From positions 16,146,591-16,210,590 of the forward strand of contig NC_092092.1 of assembly GCF_045679555.1 (NCBI RefSeq): a stretch of 64,000 nucleotides of DNA, written 5' to 3'. The notes under the pieces were generated by a model that was given only the letters and a program-made list of their open reading frames with translations, ran no database searches and was not told the origin of the DNA. The stretch is from Salvelinus alpinus. Its lineage: Eukaryota; Chordata; Actinopteri; Salmoniformes; Salmonidae. Numbering within the stretch: position 1 is the stretch's first letter; each line of letters starts with the position of its first letter. The translations under genes were made by a program, and so were the position numbers. Positions 34,501 through 47,008 of the stretch are shown here, one piece after another.

Positions 34501-37500
34501 GAGTGGGACCTATCCAGGATAGACTGTAATGTCTTAGAGTGGGTCCTATCCAGGATACACTGTAATGTCTTAGAGTGGGTCCTATCCAGGATAGACTGTA
34601 ATGTCTGAGAGTGGGACCTATCCAGGATACACTGTAATGTCTTAGAGTGGGACCTATCCAGGATAGACTCTAACAATGTCTTAGAGTGGGTCCTATCCAG
34701 GATACACTGTAATGTCTTAGAGTGGGACCTATCCAGGATACACTGTAATGTCTTAGAGTGGGTCCTATCCAGGATACACTGTAATGTCTTAGAGTGGGTC
34801 CTATCCAGGATACACTGTAATGTCTTAGAGTGGGACCTATCCAGGATACACTGTAATGTCTTAGAGTGGGTCCTATCCAGGATACACTGTAATGTCTGAG
34901 AGTGGGTCCTATCCAGGATAGACTGTAATGTCTGAGAGTGGGTCCTATCCAGGATAGACTGTAATGTCTTATAGTGGGTCCTATCCAGGATACACTGTAA
35001 TGTCTTAGAGTGGGTCCTATCCAGGATAGACTCTAACAATGTCTTAGAGTGGGTCCTATCCAGGATACACTGTAATGTCTTAGAGTGGGTCCTATCCAGG
35101 ATACACTGTAATATCTTAGAGTGGGTCCTATCCAGGATAGACTGTAATGTCTTAGAGTGGGACCTATCCAGGATAGACTGTAATGTCTTAGAGTGGGACC
35201 TATCCAGGATAGACTGTAATGTCTTAGAGTGGGACCTATCCAGGATAGACTCTAACAATGTCTTAGAGTGGGTCCTATCCAGGATACACTGTAATGTCTC
35301 AGAGTGGGTCCTATCCAGGATACACTGTAATGTCTTAGAGTGGGTCCTATCCAGGATACACTGTAATATCTTAGAGTGGGACCTATCCAGGATAGACTGT
35401 AACAATGTCCTATAGTGGGACCTATCCAGGATACACTGTAATGTCTTAGAGTGGGTCCTATCCAGGCTACACTGTAATGTCTTAGAGTGGGACCTATCCA
35501 GGATACACTGTAATGTCTTAGAGTGGGTCCTATCCAGGATAGACTGTAATGTCTTAGAGTGGGTCCTATCCAGGATACACTGTAATGTCTTAGAGTGGGA
35601 CCTATCCAGGATACACTGTAATGTCTTAGAGTGGGTCCTATCCAGGATACACTGTAATGTCTTAGAGTGGGTCCTATCCAGGATACACTGTAATGTCTTA
35701 TAGTGGGTCCTATCCAGAATACACTGTAATGTCTTAGAGTGGGTCCTATCCAGGATACACTGTAATATCTTAGAGTGGGACCTATCCAGGATACACTGTA
35801 ATGTCTTAGAGTGGGTCCTATCCAGGATACACTGTAATGTCTTAGAGTGGGTCCTATCCAGGATACACTGTAATGTCTTAGAGTGGGACCTATCCAGGAT
35901 ACACTGTAATGTCTTAGAGTGGGACCTATCCAGGATACACTGTAATGTCTTAGAGTGGGACCTATCCAGGATACTCTGTAATGTCTGAGAGTGGGTCCTA
36001 TCCAGGATAGACTGTAATGTCTGAGAGTGGGTCCTATCCAGGATACACTGTAATGTCTGAGAGTGGGTCCTATCCAGGATAGACTGTAATGTCTGAGAGT
36101 GGGTCCTATCCAGGATAGACTGTAATGTCTTATAGTGGGTCCTATCCAGGATAGACTCTAACAATGTATTAGAGTGGGACCTATCCAGGATACACTGTAA
36201 TGTCTTAGAGTGGGTCCTATCCAGGATACACTGTAATGTCTTAGAGTGGGTCCTATCCAGGATACACTGTAATGTCTTAGAGTGGGTCCTATCCAGGATA
36301 CACTGTAATGTCTTAGAGTGGGTCCTATCCAGGATACACTGTAATATCTTAGAGTGGGTCCTATCCAGGATAGACTGTAATGTCTTAGAGTGGGACCTAT
36401 CCAGGATAGACTGTAATGTCTTAGAGTGGGACCTATCCAGGATAGACTGTAATGTCTTAGAGTGGGACCTATCCAGGATAGACTCTAACAATGTCTTAGA
36501 GTGGGTCCTATCCAGGATACACTGTAATGTCTCAGAGTGGGTCCTATCCAGGATACACTGTAATGTCTTAGAGTGGGTCCTATCCAGGATACACTGTAAT
36601 ATCTTAGAGTGGGACCTATCCAGGATAGACTGTAACAATGTCCTATAGTGGGACCTATCCAGGATACACTGTAATGTCTTAGAGTGGGTCCTATCCAGGC
36701 TACACTGTAATGTCTTAGAGTGGGACCTATCCAGGATACACTGTAATGTCTTAGAGTGGGTCCTATCCAGGATACACTGTAATGTCTTAGAGTGGGACCT
36801 ATCCAGGATAGACTCTAACAATGTCTTAGAGTGGGACCTATCCAGGATACACTGTAATGTCTTAGAGTGGGTCCTATCCAGGATACACTGTAATGTCTTA
36901 GAGTGGGTCCTATCCAGGATACACTGTAATGTCTTAGAGTGGGTCCTATCCAGGATACACTGTAATGTCTTAGAGTGGGACCTATCCAGGATACACTGTA
37001 ATGTCTTAGAGTGGGACCTATCCAGGATAGACTGTAATGTCTTAGAGTGGGTCCTATCCAGGATACACTGTAATGTCTTAGAGTGGGTCCTATCCAGGAT
37101 AGACTGTAATGTCTGAGAGTGGGACCTATCCAGGATACACTGTAATGTCTTAGAGTGGGACCTATCCAGGATAGACTCTAACAATGTCTTAGAGTGGGTC
37201 CTATCCAGGATACACTGTAATGTCTTAGAGTGGGACCTATCCAGGATACACTGTAATGTCTTAGAGTGGGTCCTATCCAGGATACACTGTAATGTCTTAG
37301 AGTGGGTCCTATCCAGGATACACTGTAATGTCTTAGAGTGGGACCTATCCAGGATACACTGTAATGTCTTAGAGTGGGTCCTATCCAGGATACACTGTAA
37401 TGTCTTATAGTGGGTCCTATCCAGGATAGACTCTAACAATGTCTTAGAGTGGGTCCTATCCAGGATACACTGTAATGTCTTAGAGTGGGACCTATCCAGG

Positions 37501-40500
37501 ATACACTGTAATGTCTTAGAGTGGGTCCTATCCAGGATACACTGTAATGTCTTAGAGTGGGTCCTATCCAGGATACACTGTAATGTCTTAGAGTGGGTCC
37601 TATCCAGGATAGACTGTAATGTCTTAGAGTGGGTCCTATCCAGGATACACTGCAATGTCTTATAGTGGGACCTATCCAGGATAGACTGTAATGTCTTAGA
37701 GTGGGTCCTATCCAGGATAGACTGTAATGTCTTAGAGTGGGTCCTATCCAGGATACACTGCAATGTCTTATAGTGGGACCTATCCAGGATAGACTGTAAT
37801 GTCTTAGAGTGGGTCCTATCCAGGATAGACTGTAATGTCTCAGAGTGGGTCCTATCCAGGATACACTGCAATGTCTTATAGTGGGACCTATCCAGGATAG
37901 ACTGTAATGTCTTAGAGTGGGTCCTATCCAGGATAGACTGTAACAATGTCCTAGAGTGGGACCTATCCAGGATACACTGTAATGTCTCAGAGTGGGACCT
38001 ATCCAGGATACACTGTAATGTTTTAGAGTGGGTCCTATCCAGGATAGACTGTAATGTCTTAGAGTGGGACCTATCCAGGATACACTGTAATGTCTTAGAG
38101 TGGGACCTATCCAGGATACACTGTAATGTCTTAGAGTGGGACCTATCCAGGATACACTGTAATGTCTTAGAGTGGGTCCTATCCAGGATACACTGTAATG
38201 TCTTAGAGTGGGTCCTATCCAGGATACACTGTAATGTCTTATAGTGGGTCCTATCCAGAATACACTGTAATGTCTTAGAGTGGGTCCTATCCAGGATACA
38301 CTGTAATATCTTAGAGTGGGACCTATCCAGGATACACTGTAATGTCTTAGAGTGGGTCCTATCCAGGATACACTGTAATGTCTTAGAGTGGGTCCTATCC
38401 AGGATACACTGTAATGTCTTAGAGTGGGACCTATCCAGGATACACTGTAATGTCTTAGAGTGGGACCTATCCAGGATACACTGTAATGTCTTAGAGTGGG
38501 ACCTATCCAGGATACACTGTAATGTCTTAGAGTGGGTCCTATCCAGGATACACTGTAATGTCTTAGAGTGGGTCCTATCCAGGATACACTGTAATGTCTT
38601 AGAGTGGGACCTATCCAGGATACACTGTAATGTCTTAGAGTGGGACCTATCCAGGATACACTGTAATGTCTTAGAGTTGGACCTATCCAGGATACTCTGT
38701 AATGTCTGAGAGTGGGTCCTATCCAGGATAGACTGTAATGTCTGAGAGTGGGTCCTATCCAGGATACACTGTAATGTCTGAGAGTGGGTCCTATCCAGGA
38801 TAGACTGTAATGTCTGAGAGTGGGTCCTATCCAGGATAGACTGTAATGTCTTATAGTGGGTCCTATCCAGGATAGACTCTAACAATGTATTAGAGTGGGA
38901 CCTATCCAGGATACACTGTAATGTCTTAGAGTGGGACCTATCCAGGATAGACTCTAACAATGTCTTAGAGTGGGTCCTATCCAGGATACACTGTAATGTC
39001 TTAGAGTGGGACCTATCCAGGATACACTGTAATGTCTTAGAGTGGGTCCTATCCAGGATACACTGTAATGTCTTAGAGTGGGTCCTATCCAGGATACACT
39101 GTAATGTCTTAGAGTGGGACCTATCCAGGATACACTGTAATGTCTTAGAGTGGGTCCTATCCAGGATACACTGTAATGTCTGAGAGTGGGTCCTATCCAG
39201 GATAGACTGTAATGTCTGAGAGTGGGTCCTATCCAGGATAGACTGTAATGTCTTATAGTGGGTCCTATCCAGGATACACTGTAATGTCTTAGAGTGGGTC
39301 CTATCCAGGATAGACTCTAACAATGTCTTAGAGTGGGTCCTATCCAGGATACACTGTAATGTCTTAGAGTGGGACCTATCCAGGATACACTGTAATGTCT
39401 TAGAGTGGGTCCTATCCAGGATACACTGTAATGTCTTAGAGTGGGTCCTATCCAGGATACACTGTAATGTCTTAGAGTGGGTCCTATCCAGGATAGACTG
39501 TAATGTCTTAGAGTGGGTCCTATCCAGGATACACTGTAATATCTTAGAGTGGGACCTATCCAGGATACACTGTAATGTCCTAGAGTGGGACCTATCCAGG
39601 ATAGACTGTAATATCTTAGAGTGGGTCCTATCCAGGATACACTGTAATGTCTTAGAGTGGGTCCTATCCAGGATACACTGTAATGTCTTAGAGTGGGTCC
39701 TATCCAGGATACACTGTAATGTCTTAGAGTGGGTCCTATCCAGGATACACTGTAATATCTTAGAGTGGGTCCTATCCAGGATAGACTGTAATGTCTTAGA
39801 GTGGGACCTATCCAGGATAGACTGTAATGTCTTAGAGTGGGACCTATCCAGGATAGACTGTAATGTCTTAGAGTGGGACCTATCCAGGATAGACTCTAAC
39901 AATGTCTTAGAGTGGGTCCTATCCAGGATACACTGTAATGTCTCAGAGTGGGTCCTATCCAGGATACACTGTAATGTCTTAGAGTGGGTCCTATCCAGGA
40001 TACACTGTAATGTCTTAGAGTGGGTCCTATCCAGGATACACTGTAATGTCTTAGAGTGGGACCTATCCAGGATACACTGTAATGTCTTAGAGTGGGACCT
40101 ATCCAGGATAGACTGTAATGTCTTAGAGTGGGTCCTATCCAGGATACACTGTAATGTCTTAGAGTGGGTCCTATCCAGGATAGACTGTAATGTCTGAGAG
40201 TGGGACCTATCCAGGATACACTGTAATGTCTTAGAGTGGGACCTATCCAGGATAGACTCTAACAATGTCTTAGAGTGGGTCCTATCCAGGATACACTGTA
40301 ATGTCTTAGAGTGGGACCTATCCAGGATACACTGTAATGTCTTAGAGTGGGTCCTATCCAGGATACACTGTAATGTCTTAGAGTGGGTCCTATCCAGGAT
40401 ACACTGTAATGTCTTAGAGTGGGACCTATCCAGGATACACTGTAATGTCTTAGAGTGGGTCCTATCCAGGATACACTGTAATGTCTGAGAGTGGGTCCTA

Positions 40501-43500
40501 TCCAGGATAGACTGTAATGTCTGAGAGTGGGTCCTATCCAGGATAGACTGTAATGTCTTATAGTGGGTCCTATCCAGGATACACTGTAATGTCTTAGAGT
40601 GGGTCCTATCCAGGATAGACTCTAACAATGTCTTAGAGTGGGTCCTATCCAGGATACACTGTAATGTCTTAGAGTGGGACCTATCCAGGATACACTGTAA
40701 TGTCTTAGAGTGGGTCCTATCCAGGATACACTGTAATGTCTTAGAGTGGGTCCTATCCAGGATACACTGTAATGTCTTAGAGTGGGTCCTATCCAGGATA
40801 GACTGTAATGTCTTAGAGTGGGTCCTATCCAGGATACACTGCAATGTCTTATAGTGGGACCTATCCAGGATAGACTGTAATGTCTTAGAGTGGGTCCTAT
40901 CCAGGATAGACTGTAATGTCTTAGAGTGGGTCCTATCCAGGATACACTGCAATGTCTTATAGTGGGACCTATCCAGGATAGACTGTAATGTCTTAGAGTG
41001 GGTCCTATCCAGGATAGACTGTAATGTCTCAGAGTGGGTCCTATCCAGGATACACTGCAATGTCTTATAGTGGGACCTATCCAGGATAGACTGTAATGTC
41101 TTAGAGTGGGTCCTATCCAGGATAGACTGTAACAATGTCCTAGAGTGGGACCTATCCAGGATACACTGTAATGTCTCAGAGTGGGACCTATCCAGGATAC
41201 ACTGTAATGTTTTAGAGTGGGTCCTATCCAGGATAGACTGTAATGTCTTAGAGTGGGACCTATCCAGGATACACTGTAATGTCTTAGAGTGGGACCTATC
41301 CAGGATACACTGTAATGTCTTAGAGTGGGACCTATCCAGGATACACTGTAATGTCTTAGAGTGGGTCCTATCCAGGATACACTGTAATGTCTTAGAGTGG
41401 GTCCTATCCAGGATACACTGTAATGTCTTATAGTGGGTCCTATCCAGAATACACTGTAATGTCTTAGAGTGGGTCCTATCCAGGATACACTGTAATATCT
41501 TAGAGTGGGACCTATCCAGGATACACTGTAATGTCTTAGAGTGGGTCCTATCCAGGATACACTGTAATGTCTTAGAGTGGGTCCTATCCAGGATACACTG
41601 TAATGTCTTAGAGTGGGACCTATCCAGGATACACTGTAATGTCTTAGAGTGGGACCTATCCAGGATACACTGTAATGTCTTAGAGTGGGACCTATCCAGG
41701 ATACTCTGTAATGTCTGAGAGTGGGTCCTATCCAGGATAGACTGTAATGTCTGAGAGTGGGTCCTATCCAGGATACACTGTAATGTCTGAGAGTGGGTCC
41801 TATCCAGGATAGACTGTAATGTCTGAGAGTGGGTCCTATCCAGGATAGACTGTAATGTCTTATAGTGGGTCCTATCCAGGATAGACTCTAACAATGTATT
41901 AGAGTGGGACCTATCCAGGATACACTGTAATGTCTTAGAGTGGGTCCTATCCAGGATACACTGTAATGTCTTAGAGTGGGTCCTATCCAGGATACACTGT
42001 AATGTCTTAGAGTGGGTCCTATCCAGGATACACTGTAATGTCTTAGAGTGGGTCCTATCCAGGATACACTGTAATATCTTAGAGTGGGTCCTATCCAGGA
42101 TAGACTGTAATGTCTTAGAGTGGGACCTATCCAGGATAGACTGTAATGTCTTAGAGTGGGACCTATCCAGGATAGACTGTAATGTCTTAGAGTGGGACCT
42201 ATCCAGGATAGACTCTAACAATGTCTTAGAGTGGGTCCTATCCAGGATACACTGTAATGTCTCAGAGTGGGTCCTATCCAGGATACACTGTAATGTCTTA
42301 GAGTGGGTCCTATCCAGGATACACTGTAATATCTTAGAGTGGGACCTATCCAGGATAGACTGTAACAATGTCCTATAGTGGGACCTATCCAGGATACACT
42401 GTAATGTCTTAGAGTGGGTCCTATCCAGGCTACACTGTAATGTCTTAGAGTGGGACCTATCCAGGATACACTGTAATGTCTTAGAGTGGGTCCTATCCAG
42501 GATAGACTGTAATGTCTTAGAGTGGGTCCTATCCAGGATACACTGTAATGTCTTAGAGTGGGACCTATCCAGGATACACTGTAATGTCTTAGAGTGGGTC
42601 CTATCCAGGATACACTGTAATGTCTTAGAGTGGGTCCTATCCAGGATACACTGTAATGTCTTATAGTGGGTCCTATCCAGAATACACTGTAATGTCTTAG
42701 AGTGGGTCCTATCCAGGATACACTGTAATATCTTAGAGTGGGACCTATCCAGGATACACTGTAATGTCTTAGAGTGGGTCCTATCCAGGATACACTGTAA
42801 TGTCTTAGAGTGGGTCCTATCCAGGATACACTGTAATGTCTTAGAGTGGGACCTATCCAGGATACACTGTAATGTCTTAGAGTGGGACCTATCCAGGATA
42901 CACTGTAATGTCTTAGAGTGGGACCTATCCAGGATACTCTGTAATGTCTGAGAGTGGGTCCTATCCAGGATAGACTGTAATGTCTGAGAGTGGGTCCTAT
43001 CCAGGATACACTGTAATGTCTGAGAGTGGGTCCTATCCAGGATAGACTGTAATGTCTGAGAGTGGGTCCTATCCAGGATAGACTGTAATGTCTTATAGTG
43101 GGTCCTATCCAGGATAGACTCTAACAATGTATTAGAGTGGGACCTATCCAGGATACACTGTAATGTCTTAGAGTGGGTCCTATCCAGGATACACTGTAAT
43201 GTCTTAGAGTGGGTCCTATCCAGGATACACTGTAATGTCTTAGAGTGGGTCCTATCCAGGATACACTGTAATGTCTTAGAGTGGGTCCTATCCAGGATAC
43301 ACTGTAATATCTTAGAGTGGGTCCTATCCAGGATAGACTGTAATGTCTTAGAGTGGGACCTATCCAGGATAGACTGTAATGTCTTAGAGTGGGACCTATC
43401 CAGGATAGACTGTAATGTCTTAGAGTGGGACCTATCCAGGATAGACTCTAACAATGTCTTAGAGTGGGTCCTATCCAGGATACACTGTAATGTCTCAGAG

Positions 43501-46380
43501 TGGGTCCTATCCAGGATACACTGTAATGTCTTAGAGTGGGTCCTATCCAGGATACACTGTAATATCTTAGAGTGGGACCTATCCAGGATAGACTGTAACA
43601 ATGTCCTATAGTGGGACCTATCCAGGATACACTGTAATGTCTTAGAGTGGGTCCTATCCAGGCTACACTGTAATGTCTTAGAGTGGGACCTATCCAGGAT
43701 ACACTGTAATGTCTTAGAGTGGGTCCTATCCAGGATAGACTGTAATGTCTTAGAGTGGGTCCTATCCAGGATACACTGTAATGTCTTAGAGTGGGACCTA
43801 TCCAGGATAGACTCTAACAATGTCTTAGAGTGGGACCTATCCAGGATACACTGTAATGTCTTAGAGTGGGTCCTATCCAGGATACACTGTAATGTCTTAG
43901 AGTGGGTCCTATCCAGGATACACTGTAATGTCTTAGAGTGGGTCCTATCCAGGATACACTGTAATGTCTTAGAGTGGGACCTATCCAGGATACACTGTAA
44001 TGTCTTAGAGTGGGACCTATCCAGGATAGACTGTAATGTCTTAGAGTGGGTCCTATCCAGGATACACTGTAATGTCTTAGAGTGGGTCCTATCCAGGATA
44101 GACTGTAATGTCTGAGAGTGGGACCTATCCAGGATACACTGTAATGTCTTAGAGTGGGACCTATCCAGGATAGACTCTAACAATGTCTTAGAGTGGGTCC
44201 TATCCAGGATACACTGTAATGTCTTAGAGTGGGACCTATCCAGGATACACTGTAATGTCTTAGAGTGGGTCCTATCCAGGATACACTGTAATGTCTTAGA
44301 GTGGGTCCTATCCAGGATACACTGTAATGTCTTAGAGTGGGACCTATCCAGGATACACTGTAATGTCTTAGAGTGGGTCCTATCCAGGATACACTGTAAT
44401 GTCTTATAGTGGGTCCTATCCAGGATAGACTCTAACAATGTCTTAGAGTGGGTCCTATCCAGGATACACTGTAATGTCTTAGAGTGGGACCTATCCAGGA
44501 TACACTGTAATGTCTTAGAGTGGGTCCTATCCAGGATACACTGTAATGTCTTAGAGTGGGTCCTATCCAGGATACACTGTAATGTCTTAGAGTGGGTCCT
44601 ATCCAGGATAGACTGTAATGTCTTAGAGTGGGTCCTATCCAGGATACACTGCAATGTCTTATAGTGGGACCTATCCAGGATAGACTGTAATGTCTTAGAG
44701 TGGGTCCTATCCAGGATAGACTGTAATGTCTTAGAGTGGGTCCTATCCAGGATACACTGCAATGTCTTATAGTGGGACCTATCCAGGATAGACTGTAATG
44801 TCTTAGAGTGGGTCCTATCCAGGATAGACTGTAATGTCTCAGAGTGGGTCCTATCCAGGATACACTGCAATGTCTTATAGTGGGACCTATCCAGGATAGA
44901 CTGTAATGTCTTAGAGTGGGTCCTATCCAGGATAGACTGTAACAATGTCCTAGAGTGGGACCTATCCAGGATACACTGTAATGTCTCAGAGTGGGACCTA
45001 TCCAGGATACACTGTAATGTTTTAGAGTGGGTCCTATCCAGGATACACTGTAATGTCTTAGAGTGGGTCCTATCCAGGATACACTGTAATGTCTTATAGT
45101 GGGTCCTATCCAGAATACACTGTAATGTCTTAGAGTGGGTCCTATCCAGGATACACTGTAATATCTTAGAGTGGGACCTATCCAGGATACACTGTAATGT
45201 CTTAGAGTGGGTCCTATCCAGGATACACTGTAATGTCTTAGAGTGGGTCCTATCCAGGATACACTGTAATGTCTTAGAGTGGGTCCTATCCAGAATACAC
45301 TGTAATGTCTTAGAGTGGGTCCTATCCAGGATACACTGTAATATCTTAGAGTGGGACCTATCCAGGATACACTGTAATGTCTTAGAGTGGGTCCTATCCA
45401 GGATACACTGTAATGTCTTAGAGTGGGTCCTATCCAGGATACACTGTAATGTCTTAGAGTGGGACCTATCCAGGATACACTGTAATGTCTTAGAGTGGGA
45501 CCTATCCAGGATACACTGTAATGTCTTAGAGTGGGACCTATCCAGGATACACTGTAATGTCTTAGAGTGGGTCCTATCCAGGATACACTGTAATGTCTTA
45601 GAGTGGGTCCTATCCAGGATACACTGTAATGTCTTAGAGTGGGACCTATCCAGGATACACTGTAATGTCTTAGAGTGGGACCTATCCAGGATACACTGTA
45701 ATGTCTTAGAGTTGGACCTATCCAGGATACTCTGTAATGTCTGAGAGTGGGTCCTATCCAGGATAGACTGTAATGTCTGAGAGTGGGTCCTATCCAGGAT
45801 ACACTGTAATGTCTGAGAGTGGGTCCTATCCAGGATAGACTGTAATGTCTGAGAGTGGGTCCTATCCAGGATAGACTGTAATGTCTTATAGTGGGTCCTA
45901 TCCAGGATAGACTCTAACAATGTATTAGAGTGGGACCTATCCAGGATACACTGTAATGTCTTAGAGTGGGTCCTATCCAGGATACACTGTAATGTCTTAG
46001 AGTGGGTCCTATCCAGGATACACTGTAATGTCTTAGAGTGGGACCTATCCAGGATACACTGTAATGTCTTAGAGTGGGACCTATCCAGGATACACTCTAA
46101 TGTCTTAGAGTGGGACCTATCCAGGATACACTGTAATGTCTTAGAGTGGGTCCTATCCAGGATACACTGTAATGTCTTAGAGTGGGTCCTATCCAGGATA
46201 CACTGTAATGTCTTAGAGTGGGACCTATCCAGGATACACTGTAATGTCTTAGAGTGGGACCTATCCAGGATACACTGTAATGTCTTAGAGTGGGTCCTAT
46301 CCAGGATACTCTGTAATGTCTGAGAGTGGGTCCTATCCAGGATAGACTGTAATGTCTGAGAGTGGGTCCTATCCAGGATA
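31541..46380. repeat. 14.8-kb array K of a 36-bp unit, left part
   Basis: About 410 copies of a unit reading GTCTTAGAGTGGGACCTATC then CAGGATACACTGTAAT. Interspersed 39-bp units contain GACTCTAACAATGTC. Common variable sites: GGGACC/GGGTCC, GATACAC/GATAGAC, CTTAGAG/CTGAGAG/CTTATAG/CTCAGAG, GTAATATC, CACTGCAATG, CAGGCTACAC. Higher-order repetition is strong (see findings). The minus strand is open for 4,791 codons (31545-45920, counted from a TTG) encoding ILDRTHSKTLQC repeats. All length variants differ by three bases. I treat this as non-coding satellite until shown otherwise. Confidence 0.97.
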
Positions 46381-46381
46381 G

Positions 46382-47008
46382 GAGTCTGAGTCTGAGTCTT
46401 CTCTTGTCTCTACTCCTCCCGTTACGGGGTCTGAGACGCCGAAGGCTCCCACCATTAGCTCTGACAAATTGAAAACCCTAGTCATTGGCGACTCCATTAC
46501 CCGCAGTATTAGACTTAAAGCGAATCACCCAGCGATCATACACTGTTTACCAGGGGGCAGGGCTACCGACGTTAAGGCTAATCTAAAGATGGTGCTGGCT
46601 AAAGCTAAATCTGGCGAGTGTAGAGAGTATAGAGATATTGTTATCCACGTCGGCACCAACGATGTTAGGATGAAACAGTCAGAGGTCACCAAGTGCAACA
46701 TAGCTTCAGCGTGTAAATCAGCTAGAAAGATGTGTCGGCATCGAGTAATTGTCTCTGGCCCCCTCCCAGTTAGGGGGAGTGACGAGCTCTACAGCAGAGT
46801 CTCAGCACTCAATCGCTGGTTGAAAACTGTTTTCTGCCCCTCCCAAAAGATAGAATTTGTAGATAATTGGCCCTCTTTCTGGGACTCACCCACAAACAGG
46901 ACCAAGCCTGACCTGCTGAGGAGTGACGGACTCCATCCTAGCTGGAGGGGTGCTCTCATCTTATCTACCAACATAGACAGGGCTCTAACTCCTCTAGCCC
47001 CACAATGA
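46382..47008 (+). CDS. LINE ORF1, SGNH esterase-like, 5'-truncated
   Basis: Open from the insertion boundary to TGA at 47006-47008, 208 codons. No initiating ATG is present because the element's 5' end is missing. After a Ser/Glu/Pro-rich lead-in, the domain begins TLVIGDSITRSIRL, where GDS holds the nucleophile Ser. Then come VIHVGTNDVRM (GTND, with the block III Asn) and SDGLHPSWRGALIL (Asp and His of the catalytic pair). This set is the SGNH/GDSL hydrolase fold found in ORF1 of CR1- and L2-type LINEs, where it is thought to help retrotransposition, perhaps through lipid or membrane contact. The length (about 180 residues for the domain) fits. ORF1 is in the same frame as ORF2, with only one stop codon between them. 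Confidence 0.85.
   Translation, partial: ESESESSLVSTPPVTGSETPKAPTISSDKLKTLVIGDSITRSIRLKANHPAIIHCLPGGRATDVKANLKMVLAKAKSGECREYRDIVIHVGTNDVRMKQSEVTKCNIASACKSARKMCRHRVIVSGPLPVRGSDELYSRVSALNRWLKTVFCPSQKIEFVDNWPSFWDSPTNRTKPDLLRSDGLHPSWRGALILSTNIDRALTPLAPQ

Noticed and set aside
31545..45920. Single 4,791-codon open reading frame as a giant repetitive protein gene
   Set aside because: It is exactly a 36/39-bp satellite read in a period divisible by three. It begins at a TTG, not an ATG, and shows no splice or promoter context. Kept only as a finding to test.
46382..47008. A host GDSL/SGNH esterase gene
   Set aside because: The domain is directly followed in frame by LINE endonuclease and reverse transcriptase, and such domains are known in CR1/L2 ORF1.
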